Positions 23,390 to 35,721 are shown, counted from the first letter of the stretch. The stretch: 64,000 nucleotides of DNA from Ophioderma brevispina (GCA_023653785.1 JAMKCH010002965.1:1-64000), one strand, 5' to 3'. Numbers and translations: made by a program. The notes: generated by a model from the sequence alone, not told the origin.

Positions 23390-26300
23390 AAAAGTGTGCT
23401 GATTCAACAAAATGACCCGAAAATATCAAGATTAATTTGACTAAATTGCTATCTTAAGTAGATAGCGATTTTGGCAACTGCGTGACTTATATAACGGAGT
23501 TTACCTTAGTGTTTACTACACCAAAAATCTCTAGTATCTGGTTAGCTGCACAATTAGTCAACAGCTCAGGCTAGATTTTGATATACCCTCTTGCCAAGAA
23601 TGGGTGATTATTTGATATGGCTAGCCTTTTAAACTTTAGAGATAAGGGGTATGATTTTGGAAAACCGGTAACTTCTTCTTTCACGCTAATTGAAGAACGA
23701 GGCCGTTGGCCGAGTTCTTCCATGGAACAAGGATGGTGTTGCGGGTTTTCATGTTTATTGTAAAGAGAGTACCTTACCGGTTCCCAAAATCGTACCTTGA
23801 TTCGCATTCTTAAACAGCTTTCATATTGCAGCGTTATCTTAACCCAATTTGCAACTTTAGTGGTTTAAATACAACAAAGAAGGACTGCCCCACCCTTGGA
23901 GAAAAATCGAACAACTCGTTGAACGCAACAACAACAAAATGAATGCACATTGCAAGGCGCGCGCTTGAATGTAGCAAACCAGTATACGTGAACACTTCCA
24001 AAACCTCCAAATACGTCAATACGCAGAGCGTACTACTTGGGTTCAATTATCGAATGAACCTGGTCTCAGGCAATGAAATTGCTTTAAATTTTCACAGCTG
24101 TGTAAGAAATTTGTCAGTGGTGACTTGGGCTCTAAAGGGAAACTAAGTGCTATGTTTGAATGAGTTTTTTTCTGCAATTAAATAGTATTATTTATTTCCA
24201 CATTTTCTGAAACATTGCTAAGGAAGCCATTGTTTATTTAACAACTAATTGCAACTAACTCCCTACAATTAAGGCATTTCTTCATCATTGGTTGTCGTAA
24301 ATGACCCTAATTCGCCTACTGGCAGCTCATGGATTTGTTGATGTATACACATAAAGCTAGTCTTGGTTAGAACACACACAAAAACAAGAACTAGAAACTA
24401 GACAGACTTCCCATTACCCTCCATCGGTGCTCCAAAAAAACTTGACGTGTCGGTATCTCCGACTCCCCGGTCTTGCGCCAACCAACCCACTACAACGGTC
24501 TGGAAAGAGCCTTAAAAGGAACCAGCTTTGTCCTTTTCAAGGCGTCCTATGAGAGTATCCCTGCCCTGAGCACAACAGTCAATCACCTGAACCAAACCTG
24601 GGCTACATTTTCCTTTTCCAACATGGTCCCTAGCTGGAGAAGCCCAAATCGGCCTGCATCTCTCTTCCTCCCTATTTGCAATCTCGGCAATGTGTATAAA
24701 TAGACGCCTCCAGTGGCGGGTTTCTCGAGCTATTTTGTAACCCCTGTGGCGAAAGCCCATGTATACTAAGGCTGTGTCTTGCTTTCTAGTAAGAGGTAGC
24801 TTTAGATAACAGAAGCCTCATCTGGTATCTTAGATAATGTCTGTAAACCATTTTTGCAACTACGACTGGGATCAGGCCCAAGAAAAGAAAGAATTGGGGG
24901 ATTTCCCCGTTGTTTTGATGGATGACCTGTACGTGGTGAATTGCTTCCTATGGGTACCCTAATTTTGGGACACTTGTGGGTGATGATTCGTGGGTTAGCT
25001 GCCCTGCTGACAAAACATCCTGGATACTCTGTCCTCCTGAAGTGTTTCTAGGTTACAACAACAAGAAAAATAATTGTACAAATTTCACCGCCAATATACT
25101 TGTTTTTGCCCAAATTTGAGGGTGCATCTTGTTTACGTGAATTTGACTCCCACGAGTGCATAATTTTTTGAGCTTATTAATGGCCATTGACGGGAAATTT
25201 GGTACTCTATGGGAGGGACGAACTTTATGTCTTAACATACTCATAAACGGTCAATTGCAATTGAGGGGAAAAAATTTTACGATGTGCCTTTGCATACCAA
25301 TCAAGCTCAAAGAGAGACGTATTCGTTTTATGACACGCTCGCCCTGATATTGCGAGGGTAATTCCTACTAAACACGTAGTCGTTTGTCAGCACCTTATAT
25401 ATGGCTCTATTGAAGCATGGCCCATAAAAGCAACATTTCCTAAACTCTTTGTCGCCAACCTCTCGCGTTGTTTGTTTCTGTGAATACCGTAATCATTGTA
25501 GTTTTGTGCCGGGACTATTTGTGATGTTGTCCTTTAAGAAGCAGCCCTTGCTTTGCAGACAAATCATCAACTTAAAACGCTTCAAGTTTGGACATGTTAC
25601 TATGACATGTCGTGTGTGGTTGTCGAGAAATGTTCACAATATTTATTTTTTGTGTCCTGAAAGGTAAAATCCAAAATGTACTCAGTCTGAAACATAAACA
25701 GCGTCCCTATTACTAGATGAAATGAACTTAAGTTGGAATTACTTTTCTCTTTATACAGACTAACAAGGCCTTTGTTTGTACTCATTTGACATGCGGATTC
25801 TGAACATGGCCATGGAAATCTGTATAATTTTGGGAAAAATTGATACATTTCAGTCCATTTTGGGAAAAAATAATCTGGGGGCACAAAACAAAAATTGAGA
25901 ACGATTTTGAAAAAAGAAAATCAAAGTGATCTAAAAAAATAGCCTTCAGGCCCTAGAGGGTCAGAAAAACAGAGAAGCAAATGTTTTCTCCACTGGCCAT
26001 TGAAAACACGGCCAGTGGTCCTCCTTATCTCACAAAGAAAAGAACCGCTTCATTCCTTTTTGGACTAAGGATGGAATAATCAACTTTTATCTGATCCCTC
26101 TTAATCCAGGCCGGAGGGAAATATAGTTCTTAACAGCAGCAAGCCCGTCCTGTTATGCAACCTGCCGAATGTGACTTTTAGGTCCGCCATTTGTAAAAAA
26201 AAAAAAGAAAAGCATTTAATGCAGTATTTGAACTGTTCATGGTGACCGACCCTGTGGTAGACAAGGCAATATTGTTTATGTGCAGTAAATAAATGCAGTT

Positions 26301-27170
26301 GGTCCTGATCAAATCTTAGAGGATTAAATGTTCACATTCGCTGGCATATTTGGGTGGACCTTTTTCAGGAAGTCGTCTCTTTGTCATTAACATTCATTCC
26401 TGATATGAGGCTTTGATCATTGATTCTATGCCTTTCTGTCCTGAAAAAGCAGAACAGTGTTCGTTAAAAACACAATCACACATGTAAGCTGGTAATTCCC
26501 CATAACGAGTCGCGTAATACGTGTTTGAGACGCAACCCAATGCACTCATTATAAGCATGCGTTATGCCGCTGTAATGTGCATTTTTTGGTAATCGGCAAT
26601 ACTTTATTACCTGTGGGGTTACACATAATTCGCCACAACTTAATCATAACCAAAAATAGTTTGAGGGGAAACATTCAATTTTTCCACTTATTTTAGATAA
26701 TTAGCACATAGAAATAAAGGTTCACTGTTGCATTTGGCTCATAATGCAACCCTTGCCCAAAACAAAAAATACACCAAAGACCGACCCTTTTTTTCTTTGG
26801 TATAATAAAACCATTGTTTTGTTATTGAAAAACTGTGTTTTGGAAAGCCAATTAACTCCCAGTTGTAATTGGACCCATGATTACCTATTTAACCTAACTT
26901 GGAAGTGCAATGGAGGAAAGTAAATGTAATTTCTGCCCTAGTTATGGGCAATTAAAAGGAATAGATAAATTAAAAACCCCATCAAATATTAAAACATTAA
27001 AAACAACAATTAATACGTCCCAGTTTAGACACTCCTTGAGTTCGGAGACTAAGTTAAACGTACCTCACAGTGCACTATTGGTTTAGAAATATACGGTGAT
27101 GGTCACGTGGCCCCACATACCAACTCAAGGGATTTACAATATTGAAAAGACAACAGTGGTCGCTTACCTC
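23390..27170. other. Unassigned 3.8 kb
   Basis: No repeat family or gene recognised. CTATCTTAAGTAGATAG near 23450 is a short palindrome. Both strands are open for 76-82 codons at 24.47-24.76 kb, with GTGTATAAATAGACG nearby on the plus strand, but no domain is visible. CCACTGGCC and GGCCAGTGG near 25989-26017 form a perfect 9 bp hairpin. 27025-27110 has a faint resemblance to 5S rRNA, discussed under rejected items. Confidence 0.4.
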
Positions 27171-27401
27171 CCCAGGGCTCAACTTGCCTATTTATCAGCA
27201 TCTAAGCACTATTTTGATTGGTCACTTGGAAGGTAATATCTTGTAATGAGCAAATCAGAGATACTGTTAGAATGTGGGTATGGTTTACATAGAGTGAACA
27301 CAGAGATATAGAAGCACAATTTTGATTGCTTACTCAGAAAGTTATCTCCTGTAATGAGCCAATCAGACAGATTGTACCATAGGCGGTATGTGCCCAGGGG
27401 C
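27171..27401. mobile_element. CCAAT-1 repeat copy 2
   Basis: Same order of blocks as 7.6-7.8 kb: ATCAGCATCTAAGCACTATT, GATTGGTCACTTGGAAGGTA, GTAATGAGCAAATCAGAGAT, then a diverged second half ending GAGCCAATCAGACAG. The ends CCCCAGGGCTCAACTTGCC and GGCGGTATGTGCCCAGGGG are imperfect inverted repeats, and TTAA follows at 27402-27405. Confidence 0.78.
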
Positions 27402-27709
27402 TTAAATCTATCTGAATTTGGCACTGCACCACGGGAGTTTGGTCGACAACCACGTAATATGAAAATCTGCTCAGTTGTGTTGTATATAGTCAATATAACC
27501 ATGTTATAGATGAATGCACACTTAAACACAGCTATTCACCGAGGTGCTAAATCCTTTTTCTTTTCAATACTTATAATAGTAAGTTTTGATATAAAGGGTT
27601 TTAATATGTTTTGTTAAACCCACCATCCGCATAGGTGTAAACATATTACTAGAGATGTGGCTGTTGACCTGAACGTCTTAAAATAGATCTCTCTGGAGTA
27701 AATGGTATA

Positions 27710-27917
27710 CTGTATAAGTGGAAATTTCCGCGTACAGATATTTCGGGATTTTAACAATTTTGCCAAATGCGTGTTAATTTAATTTCACGGTATTGACATC
27801 AATGCAATACAAATCTATTGGAAAAAGTTATTTTTGCGAGTTTTTATTTTAGCGTTTTTATGTTCACTCATGAAATTCGCGAAAATAAAAACCTCGCGAA
27901 AATTTCCACTTATACAA
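27710..27917. mobile_element. TA-1 MITE copy 1 (208 bp)
   Basis: TA on both sides (27708-27709, 27918-27919). The ends are CTGTATAAGTGGAAATTTCC and AAATTTCCACTTATACAA. The interior has CGCGAAAAT and TTTTCGCG-type words in both orientations. This resembles Stowaway-like TA-inserting MITEs; the superfamily is inferred. Confidence 0.88.
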
Positions 27918-28236
27918 TACTTTGATCAGTACAAAATTTGCCGATCACATCGCAGATTAATATTAATATTTCTATCATGGAAAATGATGTTGTAAAATTG
28001 CTGTGGAGGTATCCAGAATGAGCATTTCCTGGCATAAATTGTTGTCTGCTTTTTTTTTCGAACAAAATATAGAGCAGACTGGGCAAATTCCCGCCTATTA
28101 AGCACTAATCAAACTATAGCAGAAGTGGCATTTGAAGTTCCATTGTATGCTCAGAAAATACCAGCAGCTAAAGAAATTAAGTGGTTTAGAAGTACTTGTT
28201 CTATTCTTATTACTGAAATGAGTTTAATACAGTTAA

Positions 28237-28580
28237 AGGGGCATTTCGTGATCCACAGCCTCGTCCCCCCGACTTACCTAAAAAATGTTGAGATTTTTAT
28301 ATCATCTGAACCGTTAGCCTTAGTTAGTAATCCATGTGTGCCCAATCTTATGTGCAAATTCAGTCGCATCTGTAAGAAATTCACAATTTTGTATTTTCTG
28401 TCCGTAAACGGACAGAAATTACAGCACAATAGCCTAGATGGGACCGTGGGAAACGAGCAATTGCTCATAACACAAAACTGCAAGATCGGGATCAGCTCAA
28501 ATTTTGAGAATAAGCTTTTCTCAAGGATAACTAGTGATCAATGAATAAAACAGAAGTTGCTGAAATCACGAAATGCACCT
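28237..28580 (+). mobile_element. TTAA-2 MITE copy 2, intact (344 bp)
   Basis: TTAA at 28233-28236 and 28581-28584. The ends AGGGGCATTTCGTGATC and ATCACGAAATGCACCT are inverted repeats. At 28395-28418, within two bases of the exact middle, lies a palindrome with 11 bp arms (TTTCTGTCCGT / ACGGACAGAAA) separated by AA. The open frames of 139 and 69 codons here are translations of the element. Confidence 0.93.
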
Positions 28581-28584
28581 TTAA

Positions 28585-28625
28585 ATGTTAGTGTATTGCA
28601 ATGCATTCTGGGATTGGCTTAAACT
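28585..28625. repeat. FB-2 terminal fragment
   Basis: GCAATGCATTCTGGGATTGG near 28600 matches the reverse complement of the FB-2 end. Only the end is present. Confidence 0.4.
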
Positions 28626-28626
28626 A

Positions 28627-28835
28627 CTGTAAAAGTGGAAATTTTCGCGCTACATTAATTTTCGCGCTTTTCGCGCACTTCTGAGCTTGCGCGAAATTAA
28701 AAACCCGCGAAAATGTTTATTTTGTGTGTAGGTCTATGTAGGATAGCTGAAAAGAGCGAATTTAAAAACAAGCAAAAATGTTAAAAATTGCTGAAACGCG
28801 AAAAATTACACGCGCGAATATTATCACTTTTACAG
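28627..28835. mobile_element. TA-1 MITE copy 2 (209 bp)
   Basis: TA at 28625-28626 and 28836-28837. The ends CTGTAAAAGTGGAAATTTTC and ATCACTTTTACAG are inverted repeats. The interior GGTCTATGTAGGATAGCTGA aligns with the copy at 37.5 kb in reverse. Confidence 0.92.
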
Positions 28836-29044
28836 TAGTCTAAAGTTAGTCTCTCTGTCCTTTCTGTAGTGTAGTAGCCATTGAAGTTTGAATATATATG
28901 GTTCTCTAATTGTGAACCATAAGTCCATCCCCGGAGGCCATCCAAATTATACAACACTGAACTTTTTTGTTTTCTTTTGCCAAATTCATTCCCCTAACAA
29001 TTAAATAAACCCCTTAAAACTTGGGGGAAATCGAATTATGCTAA

Positions 29045-29204
29045 AGGGGTATTTCGTGAACCACAACCCCCTCCGACTTAGCTAAAAAAAGTTTAGTTTT
29101 CATATCGAAACCTTTGATGACCAAAGTATAGTATGTTTACCTAATCTTACGTGCAAATTCACCATAAACAAAAAATGAAGTGATAGGATCATGAAGTAGA
29201 CCTT
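29045..29204 (+). mobile_element. TTAA-2 MITE copy 3, centre deleted (160 bp)
   Basis: AGGGGTATTTCGTGAACCAC and CCTAATCTTACGTGCAAATT match copy 2, after which the middle (including the palindrome) is missing and the right end GATCATGAAGTAGACCT follows. TTAA is on the right at 29205-29208; the left site has changed to CTAA. Confidence 0.8.
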
Positions 29205-30233
29205 TTAAAATACAAATTTTAAAAGCAATGAGCAAAATCGAGCAAAATCTTGCGAGACAACCCCTCTTTGTAAGAAATGTCTTTTGAATTGCTGATTAAA
29301 AAAATGTACTTTTATCTCTTTGAAATGCCTGACACACCAAGAAAGGGTTTAAAGAATTGGGAAAATGGAATGTCAATATCCCCCTTGTAAACATCAATAT
29401 TTCTCTGTTCTGATCAATCCCTTATGAATCACCTTCCCTTCCCCTACCTTTTGAAAGTCTGTGTAATATTTCAAAATGATGCTTGCATAGCTACCAAAGC
29501 TACCAATCATAGGTGGAGAAGAGAATAGGTCTATTTGTACCTGTTTGATTAGGATTGCTAATATGACTGGCTTTATCAGTTCAGTTGGTCACTGCCGACT
29601 GTGGTCCCCAGGGTGCCCCCTCCCCCGCCCTGAGACTACAGATTTAAGTCATGCATGCAGTCGGCGTGCGACGGTAACTTAATGACTCTGCGGTTGTCTT
29701 CGTGTCAACTCCCGACACAATTTATACCTTTTGAAAATACCAGGAGGTCCTCGCAAGGACTCATACGCACTAGGGATTAAGTGATAAAGCGAAAGCAACA
29801 CGAGAGAGGTAAAAGTACATGGACATATGCAAATGGATAAACGTCCTTTAAGTAATTGTTTATTTTACTATGAGGAAGGTGTAGTAAGAGAGGAGACCGA
29901 GACGGGAGTGTTTCGGTGAATGGCAATTTTTTGTCGCAGGAATTGCATGTGCATGCGAGTGTGGAGAATAATGCCATTTACGTGAGGATCCGCAAAATGA
30001 AAATTGCCTAATTAATATTCGGGTGTACCAGCACGTACAATGAAAACTCATTTGGAAAGCGCTAAAAACAGACACACTTTGCTGATTATTAGAAAATGCT
30101 GTTGTTTGTTTTGACATATAAAAATAGATACTAAAATTATATTGCTGTATGCCCTGTTATAAGTACAGACCATACAAGAGGTCACTGAAGACAATTGGTA
30201 GGTTTTAGTGAATTAACAAATAGGAGTACCCAC
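29205..30233. other. Unassigned stretch
   Basis: No gene or repeat family recognised. 29580-29720 is less AT-rich and contains CACTGCCGACTG and CAGTCGGCGTG, inverted words about 70 bases apart. Confidence 0.4.
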
Positions 30234-30639
30234 TGACCCGAGTATAGTCCCATGCTCGATTATAATCCCACCCCAAGTTTTGAAAGAATCTGAAGAATAG
30301 TGGAAATACCTATTATAATCCCACCTTAATTTTTTTTTTGCTGGAAGGCAATAGATTACATGCAATGTTATTAAAATCATTACTGTTTTGGTAGTATCTT
30401 CTAGTAATTTTGTTTACAAATTTAATTAGGTTCATGCTTCAGTTCATTTACAGGTCTTTGTTGATCACAGAACTCATTTGACATATGAAAATATCTGTTT
30501 AGCTCTGAAAAGTTTAGCTCTGAAAGGCTGAAATGTTGATGCTTGTGTGTTTCATGTGAGAGTGGAGATCCTATTATAATCCCATCCCTATATTCAAGCT
30601 AATTTCAGGTTAAAAACAGGTGGGACTATACTAAGGTCA
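30234..30639. mobile_element. DNA element with TATAGTCCCA ends (406 bp)
   Basis: TGACCCGAGTATAGTCCCA at the left and TGGGACTATACTAAGGTCA at the right are inverted repeats with two mismatches. ATTATAATCCCAYC occurs three times inside (near 30260, 30313 and 30574). No target-site duplication is clear and no protein is encoded. Confidence 0.8.
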
Positions 30640-30680
30640 AGTACAGTATTAACAATTTGATTTTATCTCACAGGATGTTT

Positions 30681-30970
30681 TGAATCAATCCCACAATGCA
30701 TTGCAATTGAATCAATCCCACAATGCATTGCAATGTGCCTATACTGTACTGTACTAAACACATGTCAGTACTTAGGGATAAAGTGTTCCAAAAGCTTAAG
30801 AACCACAAAACATTTCATGATCATGCTAAAAATTCCCTAAGAACTAACATTTTGTGGGCTAAAATGAGCATAAAAGTCAGGGTTTTTATGTGTTAAGAAT
30901 AGGATTTTTGTGGGATCACATGACCCTATTGAGGTGAAATTTCCCAAACTGGTGCATTGTGGGATTGACT
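30681..30970. mobile_element. FB-2 MITE copy 2 with duplicated left end
   Basis: The left terminal word GAATCAATCCCACAATGCAT is present twice in tandem (from 30681 and from 30708). The remainder aligns with 4049-4309 nearly base for base, ending TGCATTGTGGGATTGACT. Confidence 0.9.
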
Positions 30971-31245
30971 ATCTTGAGTAGATAGCATTTGGTTATACAG
31001 TATAAAACAATATTTTTCAAAGGCTTTGTATTTTTTTAAAGAAGTAGTTGATGATAAAAAAAAATAATCCTGGCTCTGCTGGAGATTAGTAGGTGCTTGG
31101 AGTTAAACATTTTTTGGCATAATTGCTTTATACCCCTCCCACCTAATTTAAGCCATGCTTATAAGGTTGCCCTTTGCAATCGGAAAGACCTTATGTCAGC
31201 ATGATTCAAGTGTCTGTGCGACAAACATTTATAGTATACACCTTA
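30971..31245. other. Unassigned stretch
   Basis: Nothing recognised; AT-rich. Confidence 0.4.
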
Positions 31246-31738
31246 TATTTGACGCTTTTCGACTTACTGTAGCTTTTTAGTGCAGAGATGGATCAAGTTC
31301 ATATTTGGTATACTTATGCATTCGGACAAGGGGTCTTATGTGGGGTGACAGATGAGAAGGTCAAAGGTCATTCGGGGTAACTTTGGGTCAATTTATTGTT
31401 CTAGTATATACCTTTTGGTTGACACTTTCATCTCATTGTAACTTTTTAGTGCAGTGATGGATCAAGTTCATACCTGGTATGCTTATACATCACAGGGATG
31501 TAAGTTTTCAGACAATAGCCTGAATTCAGGTCCTCTGTTACTCAAAATTTCATCAATTTTATTTATTTTCAGCCCGTTTTGGAGGCTTTTAGCCCAAATT
31601 CACACACTTTTTCAGGCTATTCAGGCTTTACTCTTCAGACCCCCTTACATCCCTGACATCAGACAAGGGGTCTTATGTGGGGTAACATATGAGGTCAGCA
31701 GTCATTCAGGGGTCACATTTTCTTTGACCACAAAAACC
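31246..31738. repeat. Two-copy tandem repeat (about 180 bp), second copy interrupted
   Basis: AGTGCAGAGATGGATCAAGT (near 31280) and AGTGCAGTGATGGATCAAGT (near 31449) start matching stretches that continue through GACAAGGGGTCTTATGTGGG in both copies. The second copy is split by the hAT-like element at 31493-31655. AGGTCAAAGGTCA at 31358-31370 is a perfect direct repeat of AGGTCA with one-base spacing. Confidence 0.88.
31493..31655. mobile_element. hAT-like MITE (163 bp) inserted in a tandem repeat
   Basis: CAGGGATGTAAG and CTTACATCCCTG are perfect 12 bp inverted ends. ACATCA lies on both sides (31487-31492 and 31656-31661). Comparison with the uninterrupted first repeat copy shows that removing the element and one ACATCA restores alignment. 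The end sequence suggests hAT, but the visible duplication is only six bases where hAT makes eight. Confidence 0.88.
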
Positions 31739-32597
31739 TATTAGGGTCCGCTAAAACAGAAAATATGTGTTGTAATCGAGTGGAATACCTTTAAGTTGGA
31801 AGAACAAAGATTATTTTATTATCCATTGAATAATTAACACAGGTTACAGAGAAAATAAACAACAAACAACCATAATCACAAAACTGATCAAAAGGGAACA
31901 ACGCATCCATGATTTTTTTTTTCGCACTTGTAACATCACACTTTCATTGTATGTTGAAAGAAAAAAGTCCATTCATGATGACTAACCAGACTCCCTTTTG
32001 AGAATACCAGTGGTTTTCTGTACATTTCACAGATAGTGAATTTTAAGGAAAATGGGACTAAACGGTGTGGCAAAAGAATCCATCACTCCGCCATCTGAAC
32101 CCTTAATAGTGGAAAAAGAATAGCGTGAAAGAAGATCTAAGGCAATAGGCACAGAGATTCGTAAACCCAATTTTGAAAGCCGTTAGCCCAAGCCATATGC
32201 ACAAGACGTGAAAGACAAGCTAAGGAATCAATGTAGACACGTCACAATTTTATCCCTTCCTTGGCAAATTTGTTAATGGAGTTGCCGATACTTGCCATGC
32301 CGGGCTGACCCCACTCTGGGAGCGAGTCTTGCGTGTGTAATGAAAAGAACGTGCCAGAAATGCTAATGACATTGTTACGCCAGTAGGGGTTGTGGTTGGT
32401 CACTGTTGAATTTTCCTGTTTTAGATGATTTTTTTCCCCCAAGTACTTATCGTTATCCACTATATTTGGGGATCTGTTGAGATTTTTACAATATTGAACC
32501 AAGCTTTTTATACACTCACAATGCCTTTATCAATATGCAGATGATACAGTCATGCTGTATGACTATTTTATGGCAAAAGGGTTGATCTTAAGTATGC
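31739..32597. other. Unassigned stretch
   Basis: No repeat recognised. A minus-strand frame of 86 codons at 32242-32502 has no recognisable motif. Confidence 0.4.
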
Positions 32598-33120
32598 CAT
32601 GGCAAAGGAAGTATAACTTTGGGAATTTAAATAATTAGATACACCCTATTGGCACAAAAGGACCAACATGTGATACCCATGTAGAACCATGGGATGAAAA
32701 TGTGATGTATGGTTGTGTACCATGGCAAAGGAAGTATAATATTAGGAAACTATATAAGATACACCCTTTTGGTATTAAGGTCTACCATGTGATACTCATG
32801 TTGAACCCATGTGACGTACGTACATGTGATGTATGTTTGTGTGTCATGGCAAAGGAAGTAAAAGATTGGGAAGCTAAATATAAGATGCACTTTTTTGCCA
32901 TGAAATGTCCATGTGTTACTCAATGTAGAACCCATGTGATGTACATGTGACATATGTTTGTGTGCTATTGCAAAAGGAAATATAGCATTGGGAATTTAAA
33001 TAATTAGATACACCCTTGTGGCATAAAGGATCAACATGTGATACCCATGTAGTACCCATGTGAAGTACATGTGATGTTTGTGTAATGGAAAAGGAAGTAT
33101 AACATTGGGAACCCAAATAA
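32598..33120. repeat. Tandem array, about 120 bp unit, 4 copies plus a partial
   Basis: Copies start at 32598, 32721, 32845, about 32967 and about 33084 with CATGGCAAAGGAAGTATAA or a variant. Each continues AATTTAAATAATTAGATACA, CACATGTGATACCCATG-like and GAACCCATGTGATGTACATG. The frequent ACATGTGAT/CATGTAC words make the unit partly self-complementary. A possible stray relative lies near 38030-38100. Confidence 0.92.
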
Positions 33121-35361
33121 AAGATTTACCTATTTTCCATTAGAAGAGCCATACGATACTTTATACGTCTTTGCAATGATATTTATTATTCATCATGTTA
33201 TTTTGGTCCAGAAAAGGGGACATATTTTACATTGTATGTTTGAGACTTACAATAATGACAAATTGGTAAACATTCTTGGTGAAAAATGACATAGAGATAA
33301 TTTATTCCAAAAGAGTTATTCCATATTGGCCCAGCTGCTTGAGTTATGAAAATGTAAAATTCCTTGAAATTCATGTTATTTGACAGTAAATGTAGGCAAA
33401 TGTCAAAATTGCGCTAAAATGTCGCAATATAATATGTCAAATCATTTCAAGAGCAGTTTTGCGAGTACTGCAGCCTGTTGGCTCGTGAAATGTCAAAAAT
33501 AGAGGTGTGTAAATAATGTATGGATATTCATAGTGGTTACTAATCTCGAAAGGCCGCTTCTGATTTCAAGAATGGTCTAGAAATTAGCATTACCTCTCAT
33601 GATCACAAACTCGCAGAATCTTGTTTTTTTCTTCTGATCATATAGTTCGATGACCTACATTGTGCACAAACCAGGGAAACAAAACTCATGATCAGTTTCT
33701 TCTGAATATGTGTATGGTTACGGAAGATTTCAATTTGGAGAAAATAATTGTGACAAATCGATTGTCTTAAATATAAAGATGTGATGTGCAGGATTTATTA
33801 TTTTTTGCAAGTGTTTATTGGTGCAAAATATTAAAAATATTCGAGATAAGATTCACTTAAGAAAAAGTGAGTGGCCCAGCCGCCAATATTCACTTGTGAA
33901 ATGCCAAATTAGGGTTTGTAAAAACAATGTTTATTCATAATGGTTACCATTCTTGAATGAGTCTCCAAATTTCTGTGAATTAGCATTTCCGCTCATGGTT
34001 TCTGGGGTTCATTGACCCCACTTCTGTTGTGTCCCATGACGAAGACATACACACCGGTAAAGGGCTAAGTTGTATGTGGCAAGTCTTCATAACTTGCCAT
34101 AAGTCGCTTGAAAATTCTAAATCCATTGTAAATTTGCAGTGGTCTTAGAATCCATTTCACATAAATGTATGCCATCAATTACCCTCCTTTTTGATGCGAG
34201 TGCGAGAAATCTTATCTTTATAGGGATAAAATAGCTCCCCGATATAAAATACATTGCAGTAACATTTATGTACTGTGTCTTGAGTTTTACGGTAGTGTTT
34301 ATGAACAATTGTCCATCTCAAAACATTGGACTTTTTAATCACTGGAATACACCACTTATTTGATCTGTTTACAGAAAGTATATATTGTAGTAGTTAGGTG
34401 TTTGTTATGAAATTAGGATTGGGGTGTTAGGGTGAAGTAATGGTGATAAAAGTATACATTTTCTGAAAACAAATGATGTTAGGAAACTAACTAGAATAAC
34501 AGATTTCTGAAAAATGAGCAGTTTTTGAGAAAAACACAAAATTTGATTTTACCTGACTTCCTCAAGAAAGGAATACAGACTGGAGTTTTCACTTTTGAGT
34601 GAAAACAGTGGTCTTTCCAAATATAAGTTCAAGGCATTCTAGTTGACAAGTGAATTCTTTTAAAGGAAAGACGATTGGCAGACATGATGGCTCCTGGTAA
34701 CATTAGATTGATTGATTGATTGATTGATTGATTAGAGAGCCCCTGAAAAGATGTGATAAAAGACATTTTATCTTGAATCTTCCAACATCATATCATAATA
34801 AAAATCTAAGGAAAATATTCAAAATTCCAATAAAATACTAACATGTAAGACTATAATTATTTTGGTGGTCAAGAAATTACTGTGGATGCTGAGGTCTGAC
34901 TCTTGGAATTTTGTAAAGGTTATCTTTAGGACAAGTGTCCCTTAAAACAGCCATAGCCACCGTAATGAGATTCCAGTGTCCAAGCGTGAAACGTTGCTTT
35001 TTTGAGTGGTCAAAGTGTCCTGAGCGGAAATCAATGTGTCCAAAATGCAGAATTACAAGACGTGTGAAGATGGTAAGGGCCGGAGTGGCCGAAGGGGACA
35101 TGCTGTAATGACTTTTTAAGCCACCTATAATGATGTCGATCAAAAGCGTGCTTTCGCTACTGGACAAAATGGATGCTCAATAATTGAATGCTGGCACTGG
35201 TGACATTTTTTTGCTGGTACCCTGGGTTAATTATTATGGATTAATCTTTTCATGGATTCACAGAAGGTGGTAAATTCACTTTTGGTTGGCACTCAGGATT
35301 AGTCATTCAATAAAAGTAGGTAGATTCACAAACTGTAGTAATGAGGGCACACGGCAAGTTA
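33121..35361. other. Unassigned stretch with a faint tandem duplication
   Basis: 33425-33620 and 33850-34010 share CTCGTGAAATG / CTTGTGAAATGCC, then TATTCATARTGGTTAC and AATTAGCATTWCC in the same order, which suggests an old duplication of roughly 430 bp. (GATT)n lies at 34706-34734. No coding region recognised. Confidence 0.45.
34706..34734. repeat. (GATT)7 microsatellite
   Basis: An uninterrupted tetranucleotide run. Confidence 0.95.
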
Positions 35362-35365
35362 TTAA

Positions 35366-35721
35366 AGACACTATCAGTGATTCGCCCGAAAGATTAAAAA
35401 TATTTGAAATTTGCAGAAATAGCTAAAATGCGAAGGATAAGTCTATATAATACTCCTAAGTTATTTTTTGCAACTGAAAAATTGACAGAAAAGGAAGCGA
35501 ACAGTAGTATTCAGAGATATGAATCTCCATTCAATTACGTGTTGTAGTAAGTGTCCGTACGGACAGTATTGACTAAAATACCCGATTTTGTTATTAGGTT
35601 GCTTTCAATCTTACCATTTGTAGGGTATGTTAAAATACCTATATCTGTTAGAAATATGCACAAATCTGATTTTTGATGATTTTTTTTGATTTTCTGATTT
35701 AGCATATCACTGATAGTACCT
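35366..35721. mobile_element. TTAA-4 MITE (356 bp)
   Basis: TTAA at 35362-35365 and 35722-35725. The ends AGACACTATCAGTGAT and ATCACTGATAGTACC are inverted repeats. TGTCCGTACGGACA, a perfect 14 bp palindrome, lies at 35552-35565, about 15 bases from the middle. No coding content. Confidence 0.9.

Noticed and set aside
27025..27110. 5S rRNA gene or 5S-derived SINE
   Set aside because: TGAGTTCGGAGACTAAGTT vaguely resembles the 5S internal control region, but flanking stems do not match and no terminator T-run follows.
28125..28544. 139-codon frame as a protein
   Set aside because: It runs across the TTAA-2 MITE and its palindrome, and the other TTAA-2 copies do not keep the frame.
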